In this document: piece after piece, positions 54,773 through 64,000 of the stretch
Layout of the letters: each line of letters opens with the position of its first letter
Position numbering within the stretch: the first letter of the stretch is position 1
Origin: Agarophyton chilense
Lineage: Eukaryota > Rhodophyta > Florideophyceae > Gracilariales > Gracilariaceae
Direction: 5' to 3'
Length of the DNA stretch: 64,000 bases
Assembly (NCBI GenBank): GCA_030374765.1
Contig: JARGXX010000111.1
Coordinates: 1 to 64,000 of the forward strand
Notes under the pieces: model-generated
Databases searched by the model: none
What the model was told of the DNA's origin: nothing
The model's input: only the letters and a program-made list of their open reading frames with translations
Translations under genes and position numbers: made by a program

Positions 54773-56120
54773 ATCACAAGAGTACTGATGAAAGTTGTTT
54801 GTCGTTAAATTTCATAGCTCATGTAGTAACTATACCAGGAACTGTCCCTCCCCAGTATGATCTTGAGAATCATAACAGTTCGAGGACTCTTATTCTTTTG
54901 CGAGCCTAATTGCAAGTGAAGTTCCAGAGTCCATGGTGGCTCCAAAATCGGTACTCGCGTACTGCACGTTCAGAATTTATTCTCTTTCTTTAAAATAGAG
55001 AAATTTCTCTGAAGAACTTTGGGAGGCAACTATTCTACCGTATTGTAAAACAGAGCTAAGGTCCATACCAAGGAAGAAGTAAGAGTAAAAGGCTTGCCTT
55101 TCCGTTGATGATTGCGATCGATAGCAATCCAAGAGTTTAATATCAAGGATTGTCTCCTCACAAAGGAATTTCAACCAGGGAGAGCTTCTTTCTGAGAAGA
55201 ATAGAATCCGAGGGAAATTCACAACTCAATCTCCCATCATCATTGAAACTAATTCTTTTCAGGTGGCGCCTGCTTGACGGAAACGATTATAGTTCTGCAG
55301 ACAAATATGAAACCAAACACTTGGTCTTGATGTGTTTGAAATGCTCCACTTTACTTTCGGTACAACCATACACGAAGACAACAGTTTTTCAGAATACTTC
55401 CAACAGCATGATTGCATGAAGGAAAAACATTTTACAATCTGATTAGTTGTTGGCGGCAGAAAAGATTACTACCTAATCGGTGTCTGGCGAGGGAATTACG
55501 ATATGATTAGTTGATGGCCAATTGATTCCAATCTGATGCGTTTCTGTCGAAGAGAGGGATTAAAATCTGATGGGTTGATAGCGTAAAGAAAGATTACAAC
55601 CTGATGGGTTGGTGGCGAAGGGAGCGATTAAAATCTGATGGGATGATGGCGAAGGGAAAACAATCAGATAATGCTCTTGGGATTTTAATCGAATTGCAAA
55701 CACGACCAAGCAATAAAAATCATTACGGGAGCCCGCATAAGATAAATGCGTTTCAGATGATACCAATATATTCCTGAGAAGTTCCTATAATTTTAGGATG
55801 CCTACCTATGTGGACGAATTCCAGGTTTTCAATTACATCTTTTCTAATTCCTGCCTAAGACGACAAGCTCTCTATCAAGTCTCCCTCGAAATCCAAAAAT
55901 CTATAATGCCGTGGCATGGAATTATAGCAAAAGCCTCTTTCTCTACAACATGTTCTTTTCTGGGCAGCAAAAGTAAGATTACCCCATCTGACGTGTTCTT
56001 TCGAGCAAGAAAGGTGGGCTTCCATGATGTTCTTGCTCTTTATTTTGAAATGTATGCTGTCATCCTGTACAACATGCTATACATCTTGTCTATACCATAA
56101 GGTTCGTACGTGTAAAAAAT
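54773..56120. other. Spacer with unassigned plus-strand frames
   Basis: Plus-strand frames at 55150-55419 (ESFFLRRIESEGNSQLNLPS) and 55798-56100 (YVDEFQVFNYIFSNSCLRRQ) look protein-like but match nothing I know. The tandem array at 55435-55667 lies between them. Confidence 0.35.
55435..55667. repeat. Degenerate minisatellite, about 34-bp unit
   Basis: About seven imperfect copies of a unit of roughly 34 bases with consensus ATCTGATGGGTTGATGGCG followed by AAGGGAGAGATTAAA. The last three or four copies are best conserved; the first ones are strongly diverged. Confidence 0.8.
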
Positions 56121-57012
56121 TTAAGTGCCATTTGGAACTATGCCGAGAGGATTTATGGTTTGGTGGCTGCCAAAGTAGTCTTTTTAAATGTGCTCAAATG
56201 AGTCAGTTCTCTTGATTTCCGGCATTTGGTAAATTTGTCTCATGAAACCCGAAAGGTTCGGGTAATTCATGATTTGCTCTTTGTTCGCCCTAAAGTGCAA
56301 CATATAGACTGGAAAAAATCCTAATCACCGTGACAAATAGACGAATGTCAGCCAAGGTCAGCAAATCACTAGCCAGGTACATTGATTTGGACAAGTGTTC
56401 TTCAAGTATATCGAAACGTTGAAACAGTTTATAATATGACCCATTGTAGGCCTCTTGCGTCTTTGAAAAGCCACAGCGATATATTTCATTGTTGAAAGAC
56501 TTATAAAATGATTCCAAAACTTCGGTAATTTGAATCTGCATAGCCTTTAGATACAGATTTACGTGAGATTTCTTCGCGTATTCATTGAACAAGGCATTTA
56601 GCATTAAAATCATTTGGGAACTTTCATTGCTCACGATTATATTATGTTTGGTGTCCCAGAGCACTGGAACTATGAAGCCACCAGTATATTCAGGTTCGGC
56701 CTTAAAATACAAGTCACAAATCTTCTATACAACAAATAAGGGCTAAGGTTCACACATTTCTGGAATATCCTCATCGTCCTCGGTCAAAAAACGCCAGCGA
56801 CCCGAACCCATTTGATGATGAACAACGGTGATTGGTAATATTTCCTGAAGACCCTTAACAGCACGTGTTATCAAACAACGGTAAGCCCTAGGACTTGCAA
56901 GAGATACAAAAAGACGATAACGATTTGGTTCCGGGGCGAACGTAGTCTCTGGTGCAGATGAAATATAGTTTTTAAACGCGGAGGGCTTGCGCTGGAATTG
57001 ACCTTGAATAAC
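56121..57012 (-). pseudogene. Glutathionyl-hydroquinone reductase (Xi-class GST, ECM4/YqjG-like) pseudogene
   Basis: Nearly the whole protein is visible on the minus strand: GQFQRKPSAFKNYISSAPET, RYRLFVSLASPRAYRCLITR, KGLQEILPITVVHHQMG, YFKAEPEYTGGFIVPVLWDT, VSNESSQMILMLNALFNEY, CGFSKTQEAYNGSYYKLFQR, LLTLADIRLFVTVIR, a one-base shift, then HFRANKEQIMNYPNLSGFMR, YFGSHQTINPLGIVPNGT and TAA. Family members reduce glutathionyl-hydroquinones using a Cys in CPWA. That Cys is Ser here and the motif reads SPRA. Two TAG codons lie before YFKAEP and a TAA lies before KDYFGSH. The 5' end stops at the junction with UTP21 copy B. A catalytically altered paralogue was considered, but the frameshift and stops favour a pseudogene. 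Confidence 0.9.
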
Positions 57013-57019
57013 ATCATCA

Positions 57020-57900
57020 ATTGCCGACTAATGAAGTATGGAGCCCGCGATTCGTTTTGTTTGTTACACAACCGATTGGCGAACACGGGAAGCTTCTAGT
57101 CGGCTATACTGAGTTGAAGTTCTGGGCAGGACAAACGTTGATGGCGCGAAAGATAAATTCTTCGACCAAGTGGACTGAAAGCCCGCTCCCAATAGTGCAA
57201 AGGACGCAAGCATGAGCATATTTAAATCCTTCGTATCCGTACTGTATATGGAACCCTACTAAAGGGGACAGATGTATCGAAGAAATAAGAAACGGATGGA
57301 TAAGCATGTCGTATGTGCACAAATCGTAAAGACGAAGGAATCAGGCTATCTGGTCTGGTTGTAAAGCATGCCGACGGGGCCCGGCGCTTCTTTGATCCGC
57401 AATTTGCTTTCGTGGTTGTTCATGATACCTGGCCAGGTGCGTGGGCCAGCAACGCATACGATTTGAAGCGCTCTTGGTTCAATGCGGTGGCGGATGTGCC
57501 CTTTTTCGCTTCCTTCGCAGTGAACCAATATTGATAACGGCTGAAAAACCTGAAAACTACGTTAAGAGACATCTTTTTGGTGAAAAGAAAGGACAAGCAA
57601 TAATACTGCAGTCACGGGAAGGCCACTATTTGCTGCAGCCCGTAGTCGGAATCTGCGTATACCGTGGTTTCAAGATGGTTTCGGGGGGGCTGGATCGTGA
57701 GCTGCGATTAATATCCATCGTTCCCTAAGAAAAACTGGAGGTTCCCATTATCATGTGGTGAGGTCTGGTAAGCAAAAAATATATGAACTTACTTTTAAGA
57801 AGAGAGAGAACGAATTGAAATGGAATCAAGCCATTAGATCAGCACGGGAACGGTGGGAGAAGAGGAAATCCACATGCAGCCGAAGTGCAACACGATATCA
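57020..57900 (+). pseudogene. UTP21: UTP21/WDR36 pseudogene, copy B
   Basis: The best preserved frame (57441-57728) reads GGCALFRFLRSEPILITAEK, AIILQSREGHYLLQPVVGIC and FKMVSGGLDRELRLISIV, matching one WD blade set of UTP21. It aligns at DNA level with copy A over about 29000-29300 and again in ELTFKKRENELKWNQAI near 57780. Upstream, WNPTKGDRCIEEI near 57250 may be an earlier blade. Only a middle fragment is present. Frame changes occur at about 57430 and 57735. Confidence 0.82.
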
Positions 57901-57903
57901 TGG

Positions 57904-59010
57904 TCAACTGCGCAGAAGCCGAGATGCAAATTCAAAAGCCAATGCCGTCGAAACTGGACGATTTAAGTTTGTTCGTTCTCGATTTCTAACCTCGTACCCC
58001 AGATTTCGAAAACATAACATCTCATCTCTATATCGCGCCATTTTATTGCAGTCCATACGCCAAAAATGCGCCTCGGTCACGGAGAGAGCATGAATCTTTT
58101 GGGATGAGAAGATGTGGCGTACTTGCCTACATTGAGGGAATTGATGCTCATGAGGACTCAAGCTAAGAGTGTGGGGGGCAGCGGAAGATGCCACTAACCG
58201 GGGATATTCTCCAGGGTTCTTTTTTATTGTTGAAATGTTTGAATGACAAGATTTCACAATTCCATCAGAAGAAGATCCACATAACAAACACTTGACACTC
58301 CTGGACAGGCTTAGAGTGTGAACTCCTCGGTGCATGTTATTCTTATCGAGCTGCGGATTGCTAAGAAAGTGTGTAGTTGCACTCAGGAATGATACCTGTC
58401 GTTCTGTAAATTTATCTAAGAGTGCCACGAAACAGGTTTCACCCGCATCACTATCTTTACGAGTGCGTTCTTCACCTTCTTGCTTACCCAAAATACATCT
58501 TGCCTTTGTGGTTGGTTGAACTATTTCAAACTGTTCGGTACTGCCACCGTTGCGAAACCAACGACACCGCCTTTGAGTGAATAGGTTCGAAGAACCCGGC
58601 CACTATTTCAAACGTTTCAGAGACCCAGAATCGGTTTGTAATTTCGTCTACCATTATTCGGCCCTTTTTCTGACATATTCTGCTTTTTCATGCAACAAAA
58701 CTGATTGATAAAGTGTGAAAACCAAAAAAGGTTGTACACTACCTCTGTTTTCTACGAATGAACAATCAGTATTCACAATGCCTTTCAAACGAAACGGCTG
58801 CACAGCCGTTGTTTCGTTTGAAATGCATTGTGCAGACATAGTAATGCTTCGTTTTGGTGAAGATAATTTCTGATATCTTCGTATGAGGATCTTAGCCATT
58901 TGATTGAACTCTCCACAGTTACAACCGAATTTTTCATCGAGTGCACGCTCATATCCACCTGCATTTTGGAACAAAGTAGCCACAACACCGACCATTACAG
59001 ATATCATCAC
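57904..59010 (-). other. Unidentified minus-strand frames
   Basis: A 195-codon frame (57904-58491) and a 118-codon frame (58654-59010) lie between UTP21 copy B and family X copy B. The first overlaps the 3' end of the UTP21 remnant on the other strand and is Ser-rich; the second has no known motif. They could be remnants of one gene. No function is proposed. Confidence 0.3.
58775..58832. other. Imperfect palindrome/hairpin
   Basis: CACAATGCCTTTCAAACGAA on the left pairs with TTCGTTTGAAATGCATTGTG on the right, and the stem closes through GGCTG and CAGCC. The stem is about 27 bp with one mismatch and a 3-base bulge, and almost no loop. It lies within an unassigned frame. Confidence 0.7.
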
Positions 59011-59342
59011 AGCTTTTTATCATTAAAAACTGAGCTTCTCGAGCGCCCTTGAACCGCATTGAATAATACGTTGAACATGTTTCTACTTTCAGGACAGAAA
59101 CCACTCTTACTCCTCCAGGCACCCATGGGAACTAATGCTTGACAGGTATTGTACGCTCAAACGTCAATTTGTACTACATGGAAGAGCTTATATTTCTAAT
59201 AAAGCTCATAGAATCTTCTGTTTCTTGAAGAAACCCAATGTCCAAACCTCAAAATAAGCTCTTTCATCAAGAACATTTGTATCTCTCTTCCACTTTGAGC
59301 CTCCAATACACGTATTCATTCATCAGCATCGAAAGAACCATT

Positions 59343-60427
59343 TTATCTCCGATTAATTCTTATTGGGCGACAACCTGATACGCTACCTTGACGTCTTCTT
59401 TCAACACGGCCGCAATAACCACATTCGCCAGAGATCTCATTTCGTTGGGATATAGTACGCCTCTCTATAGATGTAATGGCGCCTGATATATGAAACAAAT
59501 CTGAGATTGACACGCCTGTTGAGAACCCTTTGGAAATTTGTGCTGTATTTAACACGTCAGGGGTAATTAAGCTGCCGATTTTGATACTTGAATCTTTGCC
59601 ACTTTCCTGGTTCCATTGTGAGTACGATCTGCAGACGTAACTAAAAAGCGCGTGTTGTTGTTGGCAGGTTGTATGTCTCGTGCCACTTAGCGGGCGAGGA
59701 ATGAACTGAAGTCATTATTCTCGGCGCTGTGTAAATCAAAAAGGGGGCAGTTCGGGTCTTTTCTTGTTACCGAGAATTGATTCGAACGATATGCCAAGGT
59801 GTGCTGTGTTGAAAATGACAACACATCTGCTTGGTCGTTGAGGCAACGGCGAGGGATAGCTCGAGAGGTTTTACCAACTGGAACAACATCTGCGTTCCGT
59901 TTGATAGACTTACACATCTTGATAAAAACTTGTTCTATTACCGAGTTCGCTGCCCATTGGGCAAAGAGTGCCATCTCAGGTCTGTTGGACATCCTTTCAA
60001 TAAATCTCCCCGCCGGAAAATTGTTTCCCCTTTCTATTGCTGACCAGCTTTTCCCCTCCCAACCATTCGGAAGCATTTGAGCTATGAAATGTCCAGCGCA
60101 ATTCTTTAAGTGCAAATTGACAATCTTATACAGGGCTTCTATCGGTACGTTGAAAGACCTTCTTGGATCCTCTTCGCGTATTTTTTGCGTTACGCTAGCC
60201 GAAAAGACGGCAAAACGCATGAGCCAGGTTTGGATTTCGACCAAAACAGATTTGAAAGTGCTTCAGTTTGTATATCGGGTGGAGATATACCTGTGGCTGG
60301 ATAATATCAATTTTGGGTTTTATATATTTGAAGAGTGCTCTCCAGTGTCATCATTTTGTTCAAAATTACTTTGATCATCGCATGAAATCCCATTTGATCT
60401 TTCGACTGAATTTTCAGAATAGAGTAG
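59343..60427 (-). pseudogene. Repeated protein family X, copy B, interrupted by Ty3-C
   Basis: Aligns with copy A (33122-34620) in protein and DNA. The 185-codon frame at 59687-60244 holds DPRRSFNVP, LPNGWEGKSWSAIERGN, NRPEMALFAQWAANSVIEQ and KDPNCPLFDLHSAENN; the frame at 59343-59555 carries the basic C-terminal end. The alignment with copy A stops exactly at 60427, where the Ty3-C LTR begins (copy A position 34537). The remaining N-terminal part should lie right of the Ty3-C element, beyond the window. TAG occurs after FSSFLAR. Function unknown. Confidence 0.65.
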
Positions 60428-60870
60428 TGTAACCCAATGACTGTTGGGTCAGCTTACGGGTCTCGACCGGTGGTAGCGTGGTAGAGTGAGTTCTAAGGTT
60501 CAAATCCTTGACAGCGGCTTTCCAGAGTACTTGGTGCATTGGACTGGCGTTTAATGCGTAGTCCTACAGGTTGGAGCTACGGAAACGATGGCTTGAAGAC
60601 CAAAGGGTGGAACTTATATACAAAATGGGGTCAGTTAGTATGCAAACTGTGCCTACCTTACTCTAAGGTAGAAGCGTCATTCGAGCCAAGTAAATAGTAC
60701 TGGCGAGGCGCTGTGATCTCCTTGGCACGGATATGCTGAACTATTACATTAATTAAAATAAATTAGTTATCTACGTGAGTCTACCTGAGCTCGACCCGTC
60801 CACTTGTCACCTGTGAGATACCTCCCAGCGCGGCGGCTTACAGAGCTCAACGGTTATCATCGCTCCTTCA
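60428..60870 (-). repeat. 3' LTR of Ty3-C
   Basis: 443 bp; on the minus strand it begins TGAAGGAGCGATGATAACCG and ends GGGTTACA. It aligns with LTRs A and B, with one copy of the CAGCGCCTCGCCAGTA unit. Its outer end is fixed by comparison of the flanking family X copies. Confidence 0.9.
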
Positions 60871-60956
60871 TATATCTCCCACCTTATTATTCGACCGTTA
60901 CGGCGGAGTTTAAATTGCCTCACACTTTCCTGGGGGTCTGGCTCTAACTCGACCTA

Positions 60957-62040
60957 TTGGTGAACCTCCAATCTTGCGTTCGGGGTACGAACTTCATGAT
61001 CCTAAGCGTCCTAATGGCCTGGAACCGAGCGGTGCCGTGCCCGACATGTCGGCGTCTTATGGCCATCCCGGGATATGGTTGTGCTCGTTACCAGTGGGAG
61101 CGACGGGGCTCCGCATCGCCACCATTCTCGAGGGTACCAGTTCGTAAGAGCTGACCCTTGGCGCCAGATTGGCAATAAATTCACCTAAGGTACTCTACGC
61201 GGACCGGGGAAGGGTTCCTTACCGCTTTTTCTATCTTTCGGTATTCCTTTGGCGGCCCTACGCGCGTTATCCGCCGTGAACCACGGTGTGCGCTTCGTCC
61301 ATTCAAGGTGACGTCATTCTGCCTGCCCAATTCGGTTTCATCTTTCCTTCTTTTCGTCGCGGTATTCCTGCATTGGTTGCGCGCGATAGCACGATCGCCT
61401 CTTAAGCCCGCAGGATATGCCATGCTCTCTCCGGACTATGTCGCTTTCGTAGGGTTTCTTCTGCATTTCCAGGCGGTCAAACCCGTTGCCAGTGGCACCA
61501 TGGCTTCGAACAACCAAGCGGGGAGCTCCTCTGGATACCAAGTAGCTTAAGAGCGCCCCGAGGACTGCTATGACCATACTATCTGTTAAGATCCTCAGAC
61601 AGTGCATCATTACATTCAACGTCCCGTTGGTATTACTGCCTCGATGGACATTGCCACAATGCTGTGGGAAGTTAACTCCTGGGCGCGTCGCTCAGTGCGA
61701 TACGCCACGGTTTTCCAAGAGGGTCAGGATCTGAAGACCGCTGTGGTCTATCTCCAATAGCAGAAGGCGCAGATGATGTCCCAGAGGGCTCCTGCCGACT
61801 AGGATGCCCGGTGTGGTCTACATATGAGCGACCAAGGGGCTTCCAATGGTAAAAATAGTTCCTCAGGTTAATCTCCGCCGAAAAAGCGAGGTCCACGGGT
61901 GACCATTGTCCCCGTTTCGCTTCTGCAGGTTGCAATGAGGATGACGGAGCTACTTCCTTGCCACCCCGGTGAGTCCTGTTGGTGTTCCAACCGTATCGGC
62001 GACCCTTGAAGTCACGGTGAGGGCTGTTCTTCCTCTATAA
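60957..62040 (+). pseudogene. Antisense accessory ORF of the Ty3 family, copy C
   Basis: Frame 3 on the strand opposite to pol. It aligns with copy B: FGGPTRVIRREPRC, PAGYAMLSPDYVAFVG, ASGTMAS, SSSGYQVA, then (after loss of about 1.4 kb relative to B) GITASMDIATML, NSWARRSVRYATVFQEGQDL and KTAVVYL, AQMMSQR, DQGASNGKNSSSG. In-frame stops are TAA, TAA, TAG, TAG and TAA. Function unknown. Start uncertain: frame 3 is also open from 60957 to 61154, but that part is not clearly shared with copy B. Confidence 0.6.
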
Positions 62041-62345
62041 GCTGTCAAATAAATTAATACTTGTGCTTTCCCGAGGTTTTTCCTGTATCTCAAATTTGCG
62101 TGCCCCGGGACGGCGTCCAATCCTGAGAGCGTCTCAGGTCTTCCTCAGGTGTCTCCGAAGGACTGACCTTGTTCTCTAATGCGGAAGCTACGACGAACCG
62201 TGGTGCTCCGGCGAACCGTCGTGTCGGGAGCTGGTGTGGGAGGCATTTTGGGATTATTCGGACCAGTAGTTTTCCCCTCCTGAAGGCCGTGCTCCGTGTG
62301 GCTGACTCTGGGCCAATAGCGGGCGATAGAATTAGCTGGAAGGTT

Positions 62346-62645
62346 TTAAGGCTCTTTCCAACTGTCTTTGTCTGGTGTGTACCCGCACCAACGGACGCAA
62401 TAGTGTATAGTTCCATCTTCTCGCTGACCAACGGAGATGATGCGCTCAATCACATATTGCGGTTGGTGTTCATTCTCCAGATGGAGAGTGTGGTGCAGAA
62501 AAGGGAATCCATCAAAGTCAGTTGGGTGAGGTGGTTCATAGTAGTTGGGGTTGACCATTGGGTCCGTGGGGATAGTCGAGTCCGCGGGTACTTCCATAGG
62601 GGGTGTGGAGACTTGAGCATCGACCTGAAGTCGTGGTGCTTCCAT
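62346..62645 (-). CDS. Ty3-C chromodomain end of integrase
   Basis: ENEHQPQYVIERIISVGQRE, DGTIHYCVRWCGYTPDKDSW and KEPQNLPA form a complete chromodomain with aromatic cage candidates. A Pro-rich linker (PTDPMVNPNYYEPPHP) precedes it. The frame is open from 62645 on; a TGA-free link to integrase is not preserved because stops lie between 62700 and 62916. Confidence 0.88.
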   Translation of the reverse strand: MEAPRLQVDAQVSTPPMEVPADSTIPTDPMVNPNYYEPPHPTDFDGFPFLHHTLHLENEHQPQYVIERIISVGQREDGTIHYCVRWCGYTPDKDSWKEP

Positions 62646-62915
62646 TGGGTTAGGAGGCTGGGACTGTGGTGGGCCGCAGGAACTGGGAGCTCATGCCACG
62701 CGGTCAATAGACATTGTGTCCTTTAGGCCGTCAATTAGCAACGTAATGGTGTGTTTATAGGCTTTAAGGACTTTTTATGGTGCCATAGAGCGAGGTAAGA
62801 GCTTCCGCGTAGTGTCATCGAGTTGCTTAGTGTCCTTCGGTGGCCAAGGAAGGTAAAACCGGTCTCCTTTCCCAAAGGTCATTGTGTTCTAAACATCTTT
62901 GTCGATATTAAACTT

Positions 62916-63992
62916 TTAGCGCCCTTGGGCTTTCGTTAGTACAGTTCTGGCCGATTGGTTAATGCAGTCGATTCGTCGGCGCGAGGAGCGCTTCACATGG
63001 GTAAAAGACATTTTTTCGTTGATGTCCTGGGGTGTGAGAGACTTCTGAAGTTCAACAGCTATCGGCGAGGACGTTCTCGTTAGCGTTAAGTCGAACGGTG
63101 TTGTATTTGTGGAAGCGTGCATCTGCGTGTTGTAGGCATAAAACAATGCCTCAACGTAGTCGTCCCAGTCCAATTGGTGCTCCGATGCGTAGTGTACCAT
63201 TCGGTTCAGAAGGGTGCGGTTTAAGTGTTCGGGTTGGCCATTTGCCTGCGGGTTGTACGCCGTGGTGGTCCCATGTTTTATACCTAGGGTAGCACAAACG
63301 TGTGAGAAGAATTTGGAGACAAACTGGCTGCCGTCATCTGTAAGGGGGTAGAGTGGCGTGCCATGTGGATGTACCCAGTTGGACAAGAAGGCCGTGGTCA
63401 CATCCGTTGCCGTTGTCATTCCTAGGGGTAGGGCTGGGGTAAGTTTGGTAAACCTATCGGATATATCCAAAACAAACGGTTTTCCATTGAACGACTTAGG
63501 AAAAGGCCCAAGTATATCCATTGCCACAAATTCCATCGGATCTGCAGCGCCGAAGAGCTTCAATCTCGCCTGATGGTTGGTGCGAGACCGTTGGATCTGT
63601 GCCCCCGAGGCACAGTTCCGTGCGGTTTGCCATAGGTCCTGCGCCATTAGTGTCCAGTAGAAGAACTTCCCTAGGTTCTGGTACATTCGTCGGCCTCCAG
63701 GGTGTCCAGCCCAGCAAAGGAGATGGGCGAGGTATAGAAATCGTGCCCTTAGCGAATTTGGTATGACCCGTTGAAGTTCGCTATTTAGCAGTGAGCGGCG
63801 ACATAGTAGTTCAAATCTGTCAGAGTGGAAGAGGCATTCTGGAGTTCCTACCAATTGGGCTGTTTCCTTGCAGTATTCGTCTTCGACCTGCGCTTGTAAG
63901 AGCTTCTCAATAGTTATAGGGAGGAGATTTTTTTCCTCCAAGGCTATCGCCTTTACCTGAGGTAGTGCCGAATTGGCAGTACTGTCTCCCAA
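62916..63992 (-). CDS. Ty3-C integrase
   Basis: A 358-codon open frame. The zinc-binding HHCC region is LAHLLCWAGHPGGRRMYQNL with a CASG where CxxC is usual, so one Cys is lost. The DDE core shows MDILGPFPKSFNGKPF (first Asp), PLYPLTDDGSQFVSKFF (second Asp) and YNPQANGQPEHLNRTLLNRM (Glu). The end DPMEFVAMD and later KSLTPQDINEKM are typical of Ty3 elements. Integrase inserts the LTR-flanked cDNA. The frame starts at an ATG at 63992 but homologous pol must continue upstream beyond the window. The core looks intact; the zinc finger may be impaired. Confidence 0.92.
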   Translation of the reverse strand: MGDSTANSALPQVKAIALEEKNLLPITIEKLLQAQVEDEYCKETAQLVGTPECLFHSDRFELLCRRSLLNSELQRVIPNSLRARFLYLAHLLCWAGHPGGRRMYQNLGKFFYWTLMAQDLWQTARNCASGAQIQRSRTNHQARLKLFGAADPMEFVAMDILGPFPKSFNGKPFVLDISDRFTKLTPALPLGMTTATDVTTAFLSNWVHPHGTPLYPLTDDGSQFVSKFFSHVCATLGIKHGTTTAYNPQANGQPEHLNRTLLNRMVHYASEHQLDWDDYVEALFYAYNTQMHASTNTTPFDLTLTRTSSPIAVELQKSLTPQDINEKMSFTHVKRSSRRRIDCINQSARTVLTKAQGR

Positions 63993-64000
63993 TCAAATAG

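Larger units (their letters stand above)
60428..64000 (-). mobile_element. Ty3 copy C (chromovirus), 3' portion, continues beyond window
   Basis: Read on the minus strand from the right edge: integrase, linker, chromodomain, antisense ORF (on the plus strand), polypurine tract and 3' LTR. The polypurine tract is AATAAGGTGGGAGATATA in 60871-60888. The insertion point in family X copy B is visible at 60427/60428. Protease, RT, gag and the 5' LTR should lie to the right of the window. Confidence 0.9.

Noticed and set aside
57904-58491. Frame of 195 codons as a continuation of UTP21
   Set aside because: It is on the opposite strand and its sequence has no WD-repeat pattern.
1-64000. CRISPR arrays, rRNA, tRNA genes
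   Set aside because: No regularly spaced repeats of the right type, no conserved rRNA segments and no cloverleaf with B-box-like sequence was noticed. A covariance-model scan was not possible.

Overview
The window looks like the end of a eukaryotic nuclear chromosome. It opens with about 120 bp of C-strand telomere repeat (mostly CCCCTAAA, i.e. TTTAGGGG on the other strand, with CG-containing variants) and continues into a repeat-rich subtelomere. The lineage cannot be fixed. The degraded genes (26S proteasome subunit RPN5, UTP21/WDR36, TEL1/ATM kinase, an AGC kinase, an ABCC transporter, a glutathionyl-hydroquinone reductase) are general eukaryotic ones. The telomere unit resembles plant/algal repeats. 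The telomere-linked RecQ helicase is a class best known from fungal subtelomeres. Three candidate introns of 66 to 86 nt with GT..TTTCAG or GCAG ends suggest short spliceosomal introns. No rRNA, tRNA or CRISPR was seen.

Layout. 1-4.1 kb: telomere repeat joined directly to a RecQ/TLH-like helicase that has lost everything upstream of motif V, then a Penelope-like retroelement (PLE) with a long open reverse transcriptase frame, no GIY-YIG domain seen, and 26-bp identical direct repeats at both ends. 4.5-5.3 kb: an intact sulfotransferase-like gene. 8.5-13.1 kb: a tyrosine-recombinase (DIRS/Ngaro-like) retrotransposon on the minus strand whose RT has lost the YxDD block. 14.6-19.7 kb: a chromovirus-type Ty3 element (Ty3-A) with one LTR, truncated after RNase H. 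20-33 kb: a gene graveyard (AGC kinase, ABCC, RPN5, UTP21). 33-34.6 kb: an unknown repeated protein, family X. 34.7-43 kb: a CACTA (tnp2-type) transposon apparently split by a second Ty3 copy (Ty3-B). 43-58 kb: mostly unrecognised decayed frames, with clear TEL1/ATM, hydroquinone reductase and second UTP21 pseudogenes. 59.3-60.4 kb: second copy of family X, cut by a third Ty3 copy (Ty3-C, minus strand) that runs off the right edge.

How parts relate. Ty3-B and Ty3-C both carry, between the chromodomain end of pol and the 3' LTR, a long reading frame on the opposite strand. Two diverged copies can be aligned, so this antisense ORF is probably a real component of the family. UTP21 followed by family X occurs twice in the same order and orientation (28.9-34.6 kb and 57.0-60.4 kb), pointing to an old segmental duplication. 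Most host-gene copies are dead: nonsense codons, frameshifts and replaced catalytic residues are common. Only the sulfotransferase, the PLE reverse transcriptase, the recombinase and the YR-element Gag look intact over a substantial length.
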